Shown here one piece after another: positions 11,661-24,775 of a stretch of DNA of 64,000 nt (positions are counted from its first letter, which is position 1; each line of letters starts with the position of its first letter). The notes beneath the pieces were generated by a model. It was not told the origin of the DNA and did not search any database. It saw only the letters and a program-made list of their open reading frames with translations. Source of the stretch: Parus major (taxonomy: Eukaryota > Chordata > Aves > Passeriformes > Paridae); NCBI RefSeq assembly GCF_001522545.3, contig NC_031770.1:24181588-24245587 (forward strand), read 5' to 3'. The position numbers and the translations under genes are program-made.

Positions 11661-14280
11661 CTTTTGTCTGTTGTAGGAACTTCAGATTTTATTTTGGAAA
11701 CTTGGCTAGTGGCAATCTAACCACAAAGGCTAGGAATAGGAGTAGCAGCATATGTGCACTTTAGACAACAGTTGGACAAAACTGCAACAAATCCCAGAAG
11801 TTCTGCATGTCTCATGTATGCAAGGAAGGTTTATTTTTTAAGGCTGTCATTGGTCCCACATATCTCAAGGACACCATGTCAGCTATTTTAAGTAGCCAGT
11901 ACATAGCCAGTTAGATTTTATTTGTTTTGGAGGTGAAGGAGAAAAAAGTATTTTATTTTTTTTTAGTAAGATTTTTAATTGTCTGTGAAAGTTTCTGAAG
12001 GATACATTTTTTCTTCTTTGATGAATTATCAAAGGTTCTTGACCTCATGGTAAAAAATTTTGTTCAAGGTTACAGAGAACATTTAAGACAATTCAAGTAA
12101 ATATTCTCATTGACTTTAAGGAGGTTGATTACCAACTGTAACCACATGCAGAAGAGTTTCCTGCACTAGCTCTCAGTTAAATTTAAACCTCAGCAAAATA
12201 TCCACTGGAGTCAACTGGAAAGTTTTCCAGAGTAGGGAGTGAATATAAAACTGAATACAGTCTTGAGGACCAGGCCCACGTTAAATAGTTCTATTCCCTA
12301 AATACAAACAGCTGAATGTTTCTGGATAAGCTAAGACAAATACCTTTCTTCTGTACCTTTTTTATTTGCCAGTCAAATCTAATTTTTAGCAATTGATGTG
12401 ATAAATGCAGCTAAAGTGACAGGGAAATGGAATGTATCTGAAAATGAAATGTCACTTCAGCCTATAGTTGGTAGGGTCTGTTTCTCATCGTAACATATGT
12501 ATAGTATGTATCTAGTCCCAAGTGCTGCTCAGATTGTTTAGGGTTTTCTTATTTATTTAGTATGTAGGGACAATCAAGGAACTATGTTCTTTCCATAACG
12601 TTTTTCCTTTCATAGTACAAGGCTGGAATGGAAATAATATGAGAGGGAAAGTGTGCTTCACCAATGCCAGGAAAAGTATACAAAGTTAAAGCTTTTGATT
12701 TAAAGAACACAAAGTTTAAAGTTCAAAAATCAAATAACTTCCTCCAATTTTTGGATACCTGGGACTAATTTTCAACTGCAGATTTTTCCTTTTAAAAAAA
12801 CCACAAGCCCAACAAGCAAAAAAAAAAAAAAAAACCAAAGCCCCCCAGCAACAAAACAAACCTGAAACAAAACAAATAGTCTCCACAAATATCCTTTTAA
12901 TGCCCTCTCTTATTACCTTACTGTGATGGACCTCTTCTTCCCTGGTCTTTTTACTCCAACTGACAAGTAATCTTAGCCTGCTAATCCTGACCCTTAAACT
13001 CTGCTACATTATAATTAACTTTCAGTGTCTCATGACTCTGATTTTTATGTATTAAATGCATGCCTTGTTATCCACTCAGTGCTGCATAAGACACCGGTTT
13101 CACAAAGAATGAAATCCAGTGCTTGGGAGAGAGCTTTATTCATCCATAAGACAAATAAACCCTATTTTCAGGACTTAAGTGACATTAGAGGTTTGTTGAT
13201 ATTGAGAAATTTAATCTGCCAAATGCTTAAAAAAATACTGTCCAGCTAAATTCACAGACTTCCATTAAATCTCCACTGATTTAGATTGTAAGGATTTTCT
13301 TCTAGGTTAACTTAGTGGATGTTAAAAAAAAAATATGGCCTAAACCAGTGTAATTTTCGGGGGGGGATACTAGTCAGCTGGCAGAGAGTCCTTGCAAGAT
13401 CCATTTGTAAGGTGATGATTTTCCACAGAAAAATGATGAGCTTGTTTACGAAACAGAAAACTTTGAATCAGTAAAACTCCCATCCAGAGAGAAGCTGAAT
13501 GACTCACGGGATGAAAGAACTTTCTTACACTTGGAATCAAATTCATCAGGTTTAATACTGGAATACTGACAGATTCAAAATTAAAACTTCTGTGACAAGC
13601 AGAGCAGGAAGGGCAAGATCTTACATTTCTTAAAGCATGTGCTTCAAAAACAAACATTTTTTTCCAAATAAATCAGTTTATTGTTATTTTTCCAGGTTTT
13701 GATGAAAACAAACAAGATTCAGATATTAAATATCTTGTTTCCATGAAAATAACAAGTTATCTTTAGAACAGCAGATGTTATTTCTTCAGATGAGAAAGGT
13801 GCACTTTAATTCACTTTTGCTAAACAGATTTTTGGCTTTATTGGCATGTTGTCAGGAAAATTAAGTGAAAATGACACTGTGTTGCCAAAATGCAAAAGAC
13901 TTGGATTTAAAAACATGTCCACCGGAATTCCATTTCAAACCATCAGTCTGGGAGTTTTTCCATGGATTCAGTTAAAGTGAAAAGGGGAAAACAGGGCCTA
14001 AAATTCATAAAAGCCCTGTTCATTCGCTGGTCAAGTAATAGGAAAAGCAGACTATATCCATTTATTGCAAAATATTGAGATATCACTGTCAAATGCACCC
14101 CTTCTAAAGGGGTTGAAAAGAAAGAGAGACCCCTTTGAAGGCTGTAATCCATCAGTGGATGCTGAAAATCAGGGCTTTCAATAGTGGAGTCAATAAGAAA
14201 CCTAAAGTTTGGCTGGGAAGAAGGACAATCAAGTTTCATCAAGTTTCACTTAATTTGAAGAAGGTCCAAAGGCAGCCAGG
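11661..14280. other. Non-coding DNA with A-rich tracts and a dyad
   Basis: No credible gene. It includes an A-run with C-rich flank at 12818-12870, a possible ancient repeat around 12.15-12.28 kb (see rejected list), a run of seven G near 13360, and an imperfect hairpin at 13710-13740. Confidence 0.5.
13710..13740. repeat. Imperfect hairpin (dyad symmetry)
   Basis: The inner arms gatatt and aatatc flank a single A. The outer arms aaacaa and ttgttt pair across a six-base bulge on the left side. It is visible directly in the sequence. No function is implied. Confidence 0.7.
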
Positions 14281-14282
14281 AA

Positions 14283-14830
14283 GTGATGGGACACTTCTGT
14301 GGGCCCACAGGTGCAGGTGACAACCATCAAAGGACAGCAGAGCCTCTTGCTACTGACACGGGCAAAGCCTTTGAAAGCAGAGTTGTTTCTTTTTGGGCAA
14401 AGAAGAGTGCAAGAGCTACACTGGCTGTTTGCTACAGACAAGAACCAGAATCAGGGAATAGCGTGGGCCCTGGGCAGGGTGGGAGCTGGTGAAATGCAGC
14501 CTTGGCCCAGGTGTGAGGGAAGAGGTGTGCACAGGCAGAGCGCTGAACGCTGCTGGGTCCAGCTGGGAGAGCCCCCAGCGCCGAGGCGGGATGGACTGCC
14601 AGCAGGGTCATTAACTCCTGCACTCACCGTCTGCTTGGGAAAATCCAGGGCTCACACTGATGGCAAACTACAGATCTTAAAGAAGTGTGGGTTGAATGGC
14701 TGGAGGACAAAGGGGATGAGGAGTTCTCCTTTCTTCTGTTCCCCCGTGGCCACTCTCCCTGTCTCATCTCGCTCCTGTGTAGTGCCCACTTGTCAGGGTT
14801 CTGCTCTTTTGGAAGGGAGAGAGTTGCCCA
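14283..14830. other. GC-richer, CpG-bearing patch
   Basis: This stretch is clearly richer in G and C than its surroundings and contains roughly ten CpG, densest at 14540-14590 (gagcgctgaacgctg, cagcgccgaggcggg). A 179-codon frame starts at 14299 on the plus strand. Its translation has no motif I know, and frames on the other strand are also open, which GC-rich sequence produces by chance. It may be a decayed LTR, a small regulatory patch or a non-coding exon. Confidence 0.3.
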
Positions 14831-17400
14831 GGACCTAAATATTTCAGATATTTGAGCAGATCTCTCTTGTGTCAAGCCAGTAAATCATCCTGAGAAAGGG
14901 AAGTTTGTCTCCTGCTCTTTTATACATCAGTGGCTGAAACCCTTTACAATAAATGCTTCAGACAGTTGTGTCTTTTCAAAAAGAAGGTAAATGCCCATGA
15001 GCTAGATGTTTTGATTTAAATTGAGCTCTGTCTAAAAGAGCCATGGCACTTGTAAGCATGATTGGTACTTAAATCTGCTGTCCCTTAGCCAGCAGACAAT
15101 GCACGTAACAGCCACTTAATTCTTGGCAAAAAACAAAGGTCTGTGTTGTTGATTTGTTTGGATTTTAATTTTTCTTATTTAAAAAAATGTAGCATGTATG
15201 GTGGGGATGTAGATGAATAGTCTTAGAAATTTTGAGAATAACTTTCAGCTTTGCTAAATTCTATGTTTTAGGAGTGACATGAACAAAAGAGAATGTAATT
15301 GAAAAACCTTGTGATGGACATAAAGCCTCTCTCTCTGAATTTAAAAATAAAATGGGAGCCACTAAAGAGCAAATGTGCTGTAGTCATAAAGAGAGGGTTT
15401 TTTCCTGTTTCTATGAAATCACAAGAAGGCTGGTATTACTTTATATCTTTTGCCATTGTAAGCTTTTGCCAAAATGCTGGAGGTGTAATATAATCCCTCA
15501 TAATTACATGTTAGAGATAGAGCATTCCTTAGCTGTTTATATGGATTAAAACTTAGAATGCTAGAAGGCATTCCAGTCATAATGGTAAACTAATTAGCAA
15601 TTAATACTGTGCTATGGTTTAGGAGTCAATTTCTGTTATACTTTGCTGCTAAAATACAAATATATAAGTAAGCTATGAATGATTGCATGCAGTGTTATCT
15701 CATTAATGTGATAAATTCTTTATTCCTTTACACACAGGAGGAAACTGTCAAGGAATAGCAATTAATAGAAAGTAGTGCTGGGAGCAGCACTAATTTAACA
15801 AAAAGTCATTATTTATTTGCAGACTTGCATTTATCTGTGGCAATAATTGACAAAAGGGCAGGATCAGATCTTTAAGCTTTACACTTATACCAAAAGTTTG
15901 TTTTACCTCTATGCTTAGGTGTTGGAATCCTGGAATGGCTAGACAGATCATAAAACAATACTTCACAGATTTGTCCTTATATACATCTATTCTGGAACCT
16001 TTCTTTTCTAATGATAGGTTAATGTGTTTAGTTTACATCAGCTGCCAAGTATGAGTACTTCTCTGAACTATATCCAAGCTGAATAGGTCTAAACTAAGAT
16101 ATGTCTATTTTCTTCCCCATTTAATTCAGTAAGCTTTGGATCAGATCCCTACTGAATCTTCAAAGTTCAATTAGAAATTTTGTGTAATCATACCTTCTTG
16201 TATCCCTTGAGCTGATTCCAGCCTTACAGCTGGTCTATGTAAAGATTTCTGATAGTGTAGAACACTAAGTGTGCCTGGCAAGGTTCTTTGAATTTGATAA
16301 TTTGTCCAGGCTGTTGATTTCTGAGAACCTGGAGAATGGAATCTAATGCTGTGTTTTCACAGGGTGATTTTTTTAGAGTTTCATTTCTTTTCTTTAACAG
16401 GGTTACCATTCTTTGCTGTTATATTCAAATGACAGCAAAATTCAAGTTTATGGGCACATATAGTAACTCTGACTCACAGTGCTGATAGTCACTGAGCATT
16501 CAGTCTGATTTAACAGTGAAGAAGATCCAACAAGCAGGAGGAAGGCAAGAACTTCAAAATAAAACCTTTAGAAACCTTTCTTTCTCTATGCTCTGTTTGC
16601 AGATATGACTTGAAAGACTGGCAAAAACAGATGAAAGAGAAGTTTCTTTCCAAACCCTGGCTGTCAGCTTAAGTTACAAGTGCCTTTTTGTGAAATATTG
16701 TTGGTTAAAGTGCTTAGGTGTTTAAATAGAAAATTTGCATAGAAAGTATCTTTTTCATAAGTGCCCTTCTGCTTAACAAAATGGTTCTTATCAGAGAACA
16801 AGTCTGTCCTTGCAAGATTGGCATGAAGTTTTTTTAACACCTTGGCTGGAATTCTTGCATGCCAGCCAACCCTCCACAGATTCTCAAAAGGGGGAGAGTC
16901 CCTCTTTAAGTGGGTCACAGAAACCCTGCTGAAAAAAACCCAAAAGAATAATTTGGGGTCTGGGGACTTTTGGAAGATACTGAAGGAGTGAGATTGGGAG
17001 ATGCACAGGTGTTGTTTGCAAAGGTCTGTAGTAAATTAATTTTGGCTTTCCAAGAAAAACACACAGACCTGTGCTAGTGCCAGCTAATGCCATTCAAGAT
17101 ATTCCTAGTGAAAGGCAAAACTGCTCACATTTATATCTTTTCCACGTTTCATTATAAATTTGAAAACAGTCCAAGTTATGAGGAAGGGGAAGAACAACTA
17201 CTGATGCATATATATTTTTTTAGTTGGAAATTTTCCAGTTTCAGGGGTCCCCTCCAAAACATGAAAAATATATATCTCTGAAGTCAAACTAAATTTTTTC
17301 TTCTATCTCCACTTAGCAGAAAGGAAAACATGGAGAACATTAAACCACATCACTGAATAGTAAAGGATTAATCCATAAATATGCAACTTTTACACTGTGC
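14831..17400. other. Non-coding AT-rich DNA
   Basis: No credible gene. It includes the candidate conserved element at 15.56-15.86 kb listed separately. The remainder is unique-looking AT-rich sequence with short homopolymers. Confidence 0.5.
15560..15865. promoter_or_regulatory. Candidate conserved non-coding element (homeodomain-motif cluster)
   Basis: Homeodomain-type TAAT cores are packed here: ctaattagcaattaatac (15590-15607), cattaatgtgataaat, gcaattaatag, ctaatttaac and gcaataattgac. Such spacing of TAATTA/AATTA cores in balanced, repeat-free sequence is typical of vertebrate developmental enhancers. AT-rich DNA produces TAAT by chance, so confidence stays low without alignment. Confidence 0.3.
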
Positions 17401-17830
17401 AGCATCCAGCTCCTGAAAACTGAGGTTTCTGTGGGGTTTGCACCAGTCCACGGTTCTGTGCTTCGGTCTGCCCCTTTCTCCTGCCTTGCTGAGGAAGTGG
17501 CATCAGCCTCTGGTTCTTCAGGGCTTCAGCCACCTCCCTGCCTGCCTTTACCATTCTGCAAATCCCAGAGCCATGGGGAATGTGGGACCTCTTATGGCTT
17601 GTGGGGAACTGCTGGTAGAACAAGTGGTCCAGCTGCTGTGTTACTTTACTGGTGGCTATGACGGCACTGCTGTGGTTGCAGAAGTGCTGTGACCAGCTGC
17701 AGAGGGCCCCCAGTGTTGCTCCACAAGCTGAGGAGGCTCCTGCATATAGCTTATCCCTGTTTCCAGCCTAGTGACCAGCTTTTGGGTAGTGGCTGGAAGG
17801 AATTCAGAGGAGGTACCTTCAGAGCTCAAT
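17400..17830. other. GC-richer patch, no gene recognised
   Basis: Composition rises in G and C, and overlapping short open frames appear on both strands. None has a recognisable motif. No splice-bounded exon is convincing. Confidence 0.35.
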
Positions 17831-17856
17831 TGCCCCAGTGGTCCATGCACTGGCTT

Positions 17857-17892
17857 GGAAGTGGAAATGGAAATAGAAATGGAAATAGAAAT
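17857..17892 (+). repeat. Short purine hexamer repeat (ggaaat/agaaat)
   Basis: About six imperfect six-base units alternating ggaaat and agaaat, preceded by ggaagt. In one plus-strand frame it reads as alternating Glu/Met/Ile, which explains the repetitive peptide of an otherwise meaningless open frame. Confidence 0.85.
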
Positions 17893-20885
17893 GTGGCTCC
17901 TTTGTTCTTCAGGCTCTTGGCTCCTATGTGTGTGCTTGAATGTATTTCCATTTGGGTCTTTATCTGTCTTATTTGCTCCTGTTTTAAAAGTGGTATTTTG
18001 GCATTGTTAGACAATTGTAAGTGTTTAGGGATGTTGGAATTCCCTGGGGCAAGGATTTTGCTTGTATCTTACTGAAGATACCCCACGGCACAGTGTAGAG
18101 CTGTGTAGATTAACTAAGCCTGTTCCTGGGGAGCTGCTTGCCTGCCAGGAGCTGCTTGTGTGTGTCAGTGGATCAAGCCAGTGCAGGCTACTGCTGATCA
18201 TGGCTGGTTAGGCCAAACTGTGTGCCAGAACCATGCCTGTCCCTCTCCCAGGGTGTCTGCTTGGGTGTCTCTTGCAGGTCTGCTCTGTGCCATGCACCCC
18301 TTCAGGGAGAACACCTTATCCTGCAAGTTCCCCCCTCTAGCGTAAGAGCTGGTTCTGTTACATAAGTGATGAAAGCCTTTTGGTGTGACACACTTGCAGT
18401 GAGACACTAGAAGTTCCATCGTGGGACTGTAACAGGTAATAGCATATTTTCCATTCAAGTTCTTAAATTTAATTAAGATCCCCCCAAAATTAAATTGAAT
18501 CAAGCGTGTATTCACTCTGCTTTTCGGTCTGAGGCAGTGTAACACGGCTCTGATTTCTAATCTGGGTTTAAAGTTTTGTCCTCAATTAGGTTATCTAATT
18601 TGCTTCATTTAAACACTGCAGGAAAATGAAAAGCAGGTGTTTCCTTCACTCAGCACCCATTGTTATGCTTTCTTTTCTATTTTGAGTTGTAGCATTTTTG
18701 AATAATGAACAAGGACCTCCTCTTTGTTCTCAGGAAAGTCGAACATACAATATAGGACTTGAGGACTGGAGTGAAGCTGATTCTCCTGGCAATTACTGTC
18801 ACAGTAGGTAAGGATCTCCTATAAATGGGAAAGGGAAAGGAAAGGCAGCTCCAAACTTTTATCATCAGTGTGTCTTGGTGATACTTGTAATTTCCTATGG
18901 CTACTATGACTAATAAAACAGAAAAGTTCCTGAAATAAAGGAGCAGAAGCAGAGCTCTGGCCTGAGAGCAAAGCAACAGAATCCCAGATAAACATGAGCT
19001 CCACAAAGTTATGAAGCTCTTCTAGCACAGAACTGTGTGCAATGAAAGAAGAGCCATAGCATCACTTGGCTGAATAGTGATTTATTTCTCAGTTTAGCCA
19101 GGGTGGCAGGCACTTACTTTGTGTTCTATTTAATTGCTGTGTTGGACTTTTGTGAAGGTTAGTCATTGATCACAGGCTGCAAAAAACAAAAACTTAGAAA
19201 TCTGAGACAATCAAAACCCAGCCAACATGAATTGTTTCATAATCATTCAGTTTAAAATTACCATGTTTGTAAAGTAATATAGTTATCATAATCGAAATTG
19301 TATGTACCTTATGATTAAAGAAAGAAGTGGGTGAATTCTGTGCATTCATTTGAAACACAAGAGGTCAGAGCTTGTCTTGGAGAGCCTTTACAAAGTACTA
19401 AAGCGTCCCAAAACAGGAATCAGCATGAAGCATGAAGCATCCTGTTACTGAGTGAAGAAAGAGTTTTTGGAATAGTCTTTCTTGATTGTTCCAGAAGAGT
19501 GAGCATTCATGCTATAGGAAGTGTTTTCTGAGAATTCCTGCAGGCTGAGGAGTTCTTAGTTATGCCAAAGATTTGATTATTATGACTTTTTACATTGATT
19601 TTTCACTAGCAATGGGCAAATTTAATAGAGGCCAGTGGTTTCATGCATTTTAGTAAAGGATGTTTATTAAAACCTTACCCAAAGTACTGTGAGATAGAAA
19701 TCTTCTGAGATTAGGTACTTGGAAAACTGTTGCTTAAGCTGCCGGAAATTGGGTGTGATCATTTCATTATGAATCAATCTGATTGCTGGCTATCTCTTTG
19801 TAATTCAAGCAAAAACCTGCCAGAAGATTTACCAAATGCTTCTCTGGATGTCGAGCTCAGTCCCACGATATAATTCACTCCACTGATTTCAACTGAAGGG
19901 CAGCAGTACTGGGACCATCTCTTCTTTGTGAGAGAACTTACTGAGCTGTACAGCTAACACCATTTCAGAGGTCTTTAGGGACAGGAAGCAGCACTTGTAG
20001 CTGGTGAAATTCTACTTGCCTTACTAACACACAGTCATGGTATTGAAATGGTGGTTTTCTCAGCTTGCTGTGGTTTCAAACACTAGCTTTAATTTCACAG
20101 CAGTTGACCTTGATCGTGCAAGACAATAAGCAGCAACACCATGGAAAAGTCCCAGAATACAATTCACTTTAAAAGAAGCAAAACAAATCTGATCCACTGG
20201 TAATCTTAGAAGGTATTTAATCTAGCAGTGAGATGACGGCTTTAACAGGAGTGTTTAAAAACTTCTACTCATATGCCAGTCCTAATGATTTTCAAGTACA
20301 AATAAACACTCAAATCATTAAATTCCCAAGTACGTTACCCCCACCTCCTTCTTGAAAAGCCTTAACTTTTAAGAAATGGCCTTTTACCTGTAGATAAATA
20401 CTGCATGTGGTTGGGCTATGAGGCTCACATTCTTCCAGACTGGATTCATATATGCACACATTTCTTAGCACAGCACATGCATGAATAAGCAGCAGGAAGG
20501 TTATGTAAATACCACATTCCTATTCCACTCCTTTTTAAAGCATGCTCGTGAAAGCTGATGGGCTGGGGAACAAGAAAGGCAATACAGTTCTGTGGCCTTA
20601 TATTCTGCTTTATAATGGCAATGTAAACATGTTTTCCCCACCTGGTCTCATTAGTACGGGTGAATGAAAGGGGGAACTTTTCTGTGGCTGATAGTCTCAT
20701 TCTTGTGCTGTGCCATTATTAGCATACAGTGCAGCATGTGGGCAATATTATTTGGGGGAAGGGGAAATGGGCTGGCTTGCTTGTTCCCTCTATTTTGTGT
20801 GCGCACAAACAACTGACACTGAGGGTCTCATTTAGCAACCCTTCCTCTGTGTACGCTCCAGCCTGCCCATGCTGGTGAAGCTGCT
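17893..20885. other. Non-coding DNA, nothing firmly recognised
   Basis: Short open frames only. The segment 19850-19915 (ctcagtcccac ... actccactgatttcaactgaagggcag) resembles an ancient sauropsid repeat that carries a 'ccactgacttcaatggg' core, but divergence is too high to be sure. Confidence 0.45.
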
Positions 20886-20988
20886 CAGAACGTGCTTAAC
20901 TGTATTCAGATGTTTAAATTCAAAAGGATTTGAACATCTGCTTCTCATTAAGTACATGCTTAAGAGCTTTGCTGAATCAGGGCCTTAG
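20886..20988. repeat. Ancient palindromic amniote interspersed repeat (remnant)
   Basis: The order 'gtgcttaac ... cagatgtt ... aacatctg ... ttaagtacatgcttaag ... gctttgctgaatcagggcc' matches a palindromic ancient repeat that I know from turtle, crocodile and bird genomes. Perfect eight-base arms (cagatgtt/aacatctg) still face each other inside it. I do not assign a family name because several old families share this core. Confidence 0.55.
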
Positions 20989-23900
20989 CCATTAGGAAAT
21001 AAACAGAGACCACCAACTTATTTTACATATACTCTTGAAGAGTGTTCGGATAGATAGTAATGACTTTCAGTCAGTACTGCCCAAAGTTGGCTTTGAACTG
21101 CTGACCTAGAGGTGAAAGGCTTGTATCCTATTACCAATCCCTGGGGCAAACCAGACTTACTTGTTTTCAAATATTAATGAATTAAGTCAAGTCAAAAAAT
21201 GTAGCCCCATTGATTGCTTTTCCCCCTGTATTTTTCCTATTTCAGCACCAGTAACTGATGCTGCTGTAGAAAATCTTCAGGAATCTGTGCTGCCCACACT
21301 TCTCTGCTTTAAATCACTTACATTGTAAGCAGAGTCTTACTAACTGAAACACTTGGTCAGTTTTTTAAAATATTTAGAAATGGACCTTTCCACAAATGTT
21401 GATAGCAACTGTTCATCAAGGAAAACATACTTATGTGTAGAGTCTAATGAATTATTTAGCTATCTATTCTTACAATATGCAGACATAACTCTCACTGACA
21501 CTAATAGGAGATTCATATGCATGCCAGGAGCAGGGAAAACCCTTGGAGAGTATTCAGACAATATTCCTTGAAGGACTGGGGGAGAGGGGACACAGCGGGA
21601 AGGAAAATCATCTACGCAAACATGAATTTGTCATTTTTCTGCAGAGGATATGTGTATTTATGCTTTAAAAAGGCTGTGAGGGCCCTAAACTAGCAAATAT
21701 TTAAAATTCTATTTTTCATCCTTAAAGGCAGAATTTAGATGAAGGCCACACACAGACTTCCAGCTGGAAGTAGAGGCACAGTAATAATGAAGGAAAGCAA
21801 ATGCTCCTGGGAAGTGCTGCTTTGAAAGCCTTGGGTTTAGTCTTGGGTATTGGACTTTTGAGAACATTTTTTCTTACAAAACGAGGTATATTGAACCCCA
21901 AGTACTATATGAAATCGAGGATGGGGAGGAGTTTCTTCATCACTGGATACAGGATGTACATTTGATCCAATGATTCAGGTGTTGAGGGGTTCTAGTTAGA
22001 AAGGCTGGTTTCCGGGAGGATTTTCTCAGCTACAGAGTGGTATATGCACAGTGCTGTCCAACACACATAGGACCTGTGTGACCTATAACAGATCAACAAA
22101 ACAGGCACATTGGAGCCTAGACCACAGCATGCCTACAAATGCAGAGAACATTCAGTTGCTGTGGCAAGAGATGCAAATAATTTCATTTTTGTTATCAGTC
22201 TTTTTAAGCCATCCCAACGTATCAGAGAGCCGTGCCTCCAGTGGTGCTGTATTAGAGGAAATTCATTCCAATGTAGTACAAATGCCTGTCAAAAATCACA
22301 CTAATATCAAAACTACATAGTCCCTTACCTGCCTCTGCTGCTTCTCCTTTATGGGGCTATCCTGTCCTGTGGCTCCTTCAGTTGTTTCAGATGGGGGTCC
22401 AAAAATCTTCAATTTAGTGTCAGCACTGCTCTTCATTCCTAAAACTGGCTATTTGGCAGCAGGGAAGAACAGATCTCTAAATGAGCCTTTCTGGGGCTTT
22501 TGGTATTTTGATTTTACTCGCTTTTCCCCAAGAGTGTGCTCTGCCAACAGCTGACCCAGGACTGAGAAGGGAGGGGAATGAAAGGTCTTATTCTAGGTGA
22601 GATTTTTGAGGTCTGTGTTTGTTGCTGTTCCTGTATTTTGAAACTGATGTCCTCTGCCCCACTGTATATTACTGGTGTTTGGTATTTCTGAGCCCTTCCT
22701 GTAAGCTGCTTTGCAAGCAGGTTAATTCTGTTTATGGGAGAAACTGTGATGCCATTAGTAAACGCTTCTGGCAAACGGCAGCAAGTAGTCTGCATCCCTG
22801 AGAAAGTTATTATGGATTTTTTCTATGCTGCACACCTGGCAGGAGGACAACGTGCCAGAAATCATCACCCTGAGCTGGTTTCCTGACTCTTGCAAGGAGT
22901 CTGGCCCTTGCTAACCTTCAGGGTTGAGCGTAACACGGTGCAGTGCACAACTTCCAGACAGACAAAGCTGCTGTAAGTGGGTAGTATTTCTTTACTGTAA
23001 ACACTTCCCATCAGTTCTGGAAAACCACAAAATAGCGATAATGCAAAGTTACTGGAAAGAAAAACTCCTTAGGAATCGCGTCCTGATACCAAAAAGATAA
23101 GACACAGCAAACCAGAGACACTTCTTAGGAGAAACAAAGTGTAAAAAGAGCAAGCTGCATTTCCAGTGAAATATTAATTGAATTGCTAAAACATCTTAAT
23201 AAATCAAAGATTGAATCAGCAATTCACAGAAGTTATACTGAAGATTTATTGTCTTATCTTGACAGCACATCATTTGTGGTGGGAAAAATTACCAAACCCA
23301 GAGCAGAGGGTAAGGACTTGCCCCTAGGCATACAAATATTTCTAGGAATTCAAGTATTTTAGCCTGCAGAGACTGCAGTTTACTTTAGCCAAGCTCATTT
23401 TCCAAAAGAGGGTAAATTCCTCTACCATCTATTTTATTGTATTTTATATACTGCTTGTTTTATTTACTGCTTTCTCCATGTTGGTTTTCTTTCCAGGCTG
23501 ACAAAAAAGAACAAAAACAAATGTTATTGCTTAGAAATGGTCTTTATTTAAAAGACTTGAAAACCTTGTCGTAAAATGTTAGTTTGGTTGTGCTGGATCC
23601 CCAGATCCAATTCTGGCTTGTGACATATTTACTTTAACTGATGTGTCTTTTCACTATAGTTCAGAGAAAATCAGCAAGCCCATGCAAGGGGGAGAAAATC
23701 ACAAATCAATGATAGTAAATCTTGTTTTGGATCATTTTACAGGAAACAAACATTTCTATGAGTAAAGCGATTTTTCTGTTGAAATGTTTTAGGATTTGGT
23801 TAAAAATAGTCAGAAATTATTTTCTTCATTCCCCCCAAATAAATTTGTTTTCATTTTTGTCAAACAGGGAAAACACTCTTCTTTCCCAAAGCTAAGCATA

Positions 23901-24480
23901 ATTTTATGTGGTCCTCTGTATGAGAAGGTGTTTATTCACATGTATTGTCCACTACTAGTTTCAGTCTTTATAGTACTTTAGTGAAAAAGAAACACTGCAG
24001 AATAACTAAACTGCAGATTTAAAGTTTTTCAGCTTGCCATGTAGTTATGCTCTGCTCTTCCCTGGGACTGATGGTTCCAAAATAGAGACAAATACAGAAG
24101 GAGGAGATACTGAGGTTTCAAAAGGTCTTGGGGAGCATTTTAGCTGGACTAGGCTCTGTGGTGGCTCTAAAAATCCTTCTTCAGGCAGTGACACAACAGT
24201 GCCAGCCCATTAGCCCAGTCATTTTCACTTCATGAATAGAAGACATACATTTAGCTGTCAATGAAGGTAAGGGAGGTAATTTGTATCAAAATGGGTTGTT
24301 TTTCCTGGTCTTAGGGTCAACATCAGCCTAGGGTAGCACCTACTTATATGCATAAATATTGGTGTCCTCTAAGTGAAAAAACATAGTACAAAAAAAAAAA
24401 AAAGCCAGGGAAGGACAGGATAATTAATTTCAGTCAGTCCTGATCAAAGATACCTGTTCATCTTTTCAACTTTTCCTGTC
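20989..24480. other. Non-coding DNA, no gene seen
   Basis: No frame above about 93 codons and no recognisable motif. There is a short A-run near 24391-24403. Confidence 0.5.
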
Positions 24481-24775
24481 AGAGAGCTGCCTGAGGGCTG
24501 TGGAATGCTCTGCTGTCAGACCTTGTGCTGCTCCCAAGATCCCATGGCATCCTCTGCAACTCAGCATGCTGGGAGCCTGCTGGGGACAGAAAGTGACTGT
24601 AGGGTCACCCAAGGCACCCAAAAAATTCTGCAAACCTGTGAGGGCACAGCATCCTATTCTGCTGGGCCAGGCTGCTGCTGGGGCAGGAGAGCCACAGCCC
24701 CTCCTGGCAGGGGCACTGTCCCACTGTCCCCTTGGCCACCACCAAGGGGTTTTTTGCAGAAATAAACTGAATGTA
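24480..24775. other. GC-richer patch, no gene recognised
   Basis: Two overlapping plus-strand frames of 94 and 86 codons are open, and neither has a recognisable motif. Being open in more than one frame is expected where GC-rich sequence lacks stop codons. Confidence 0.35.

Noticed and set aside
12150..12285. Possible ancient repeat (ccactggagtcaactggaaag)
   Set aside because: It resembles the 'ccattgacttcaatggg' core of old amniote repeats, but too little context matches.
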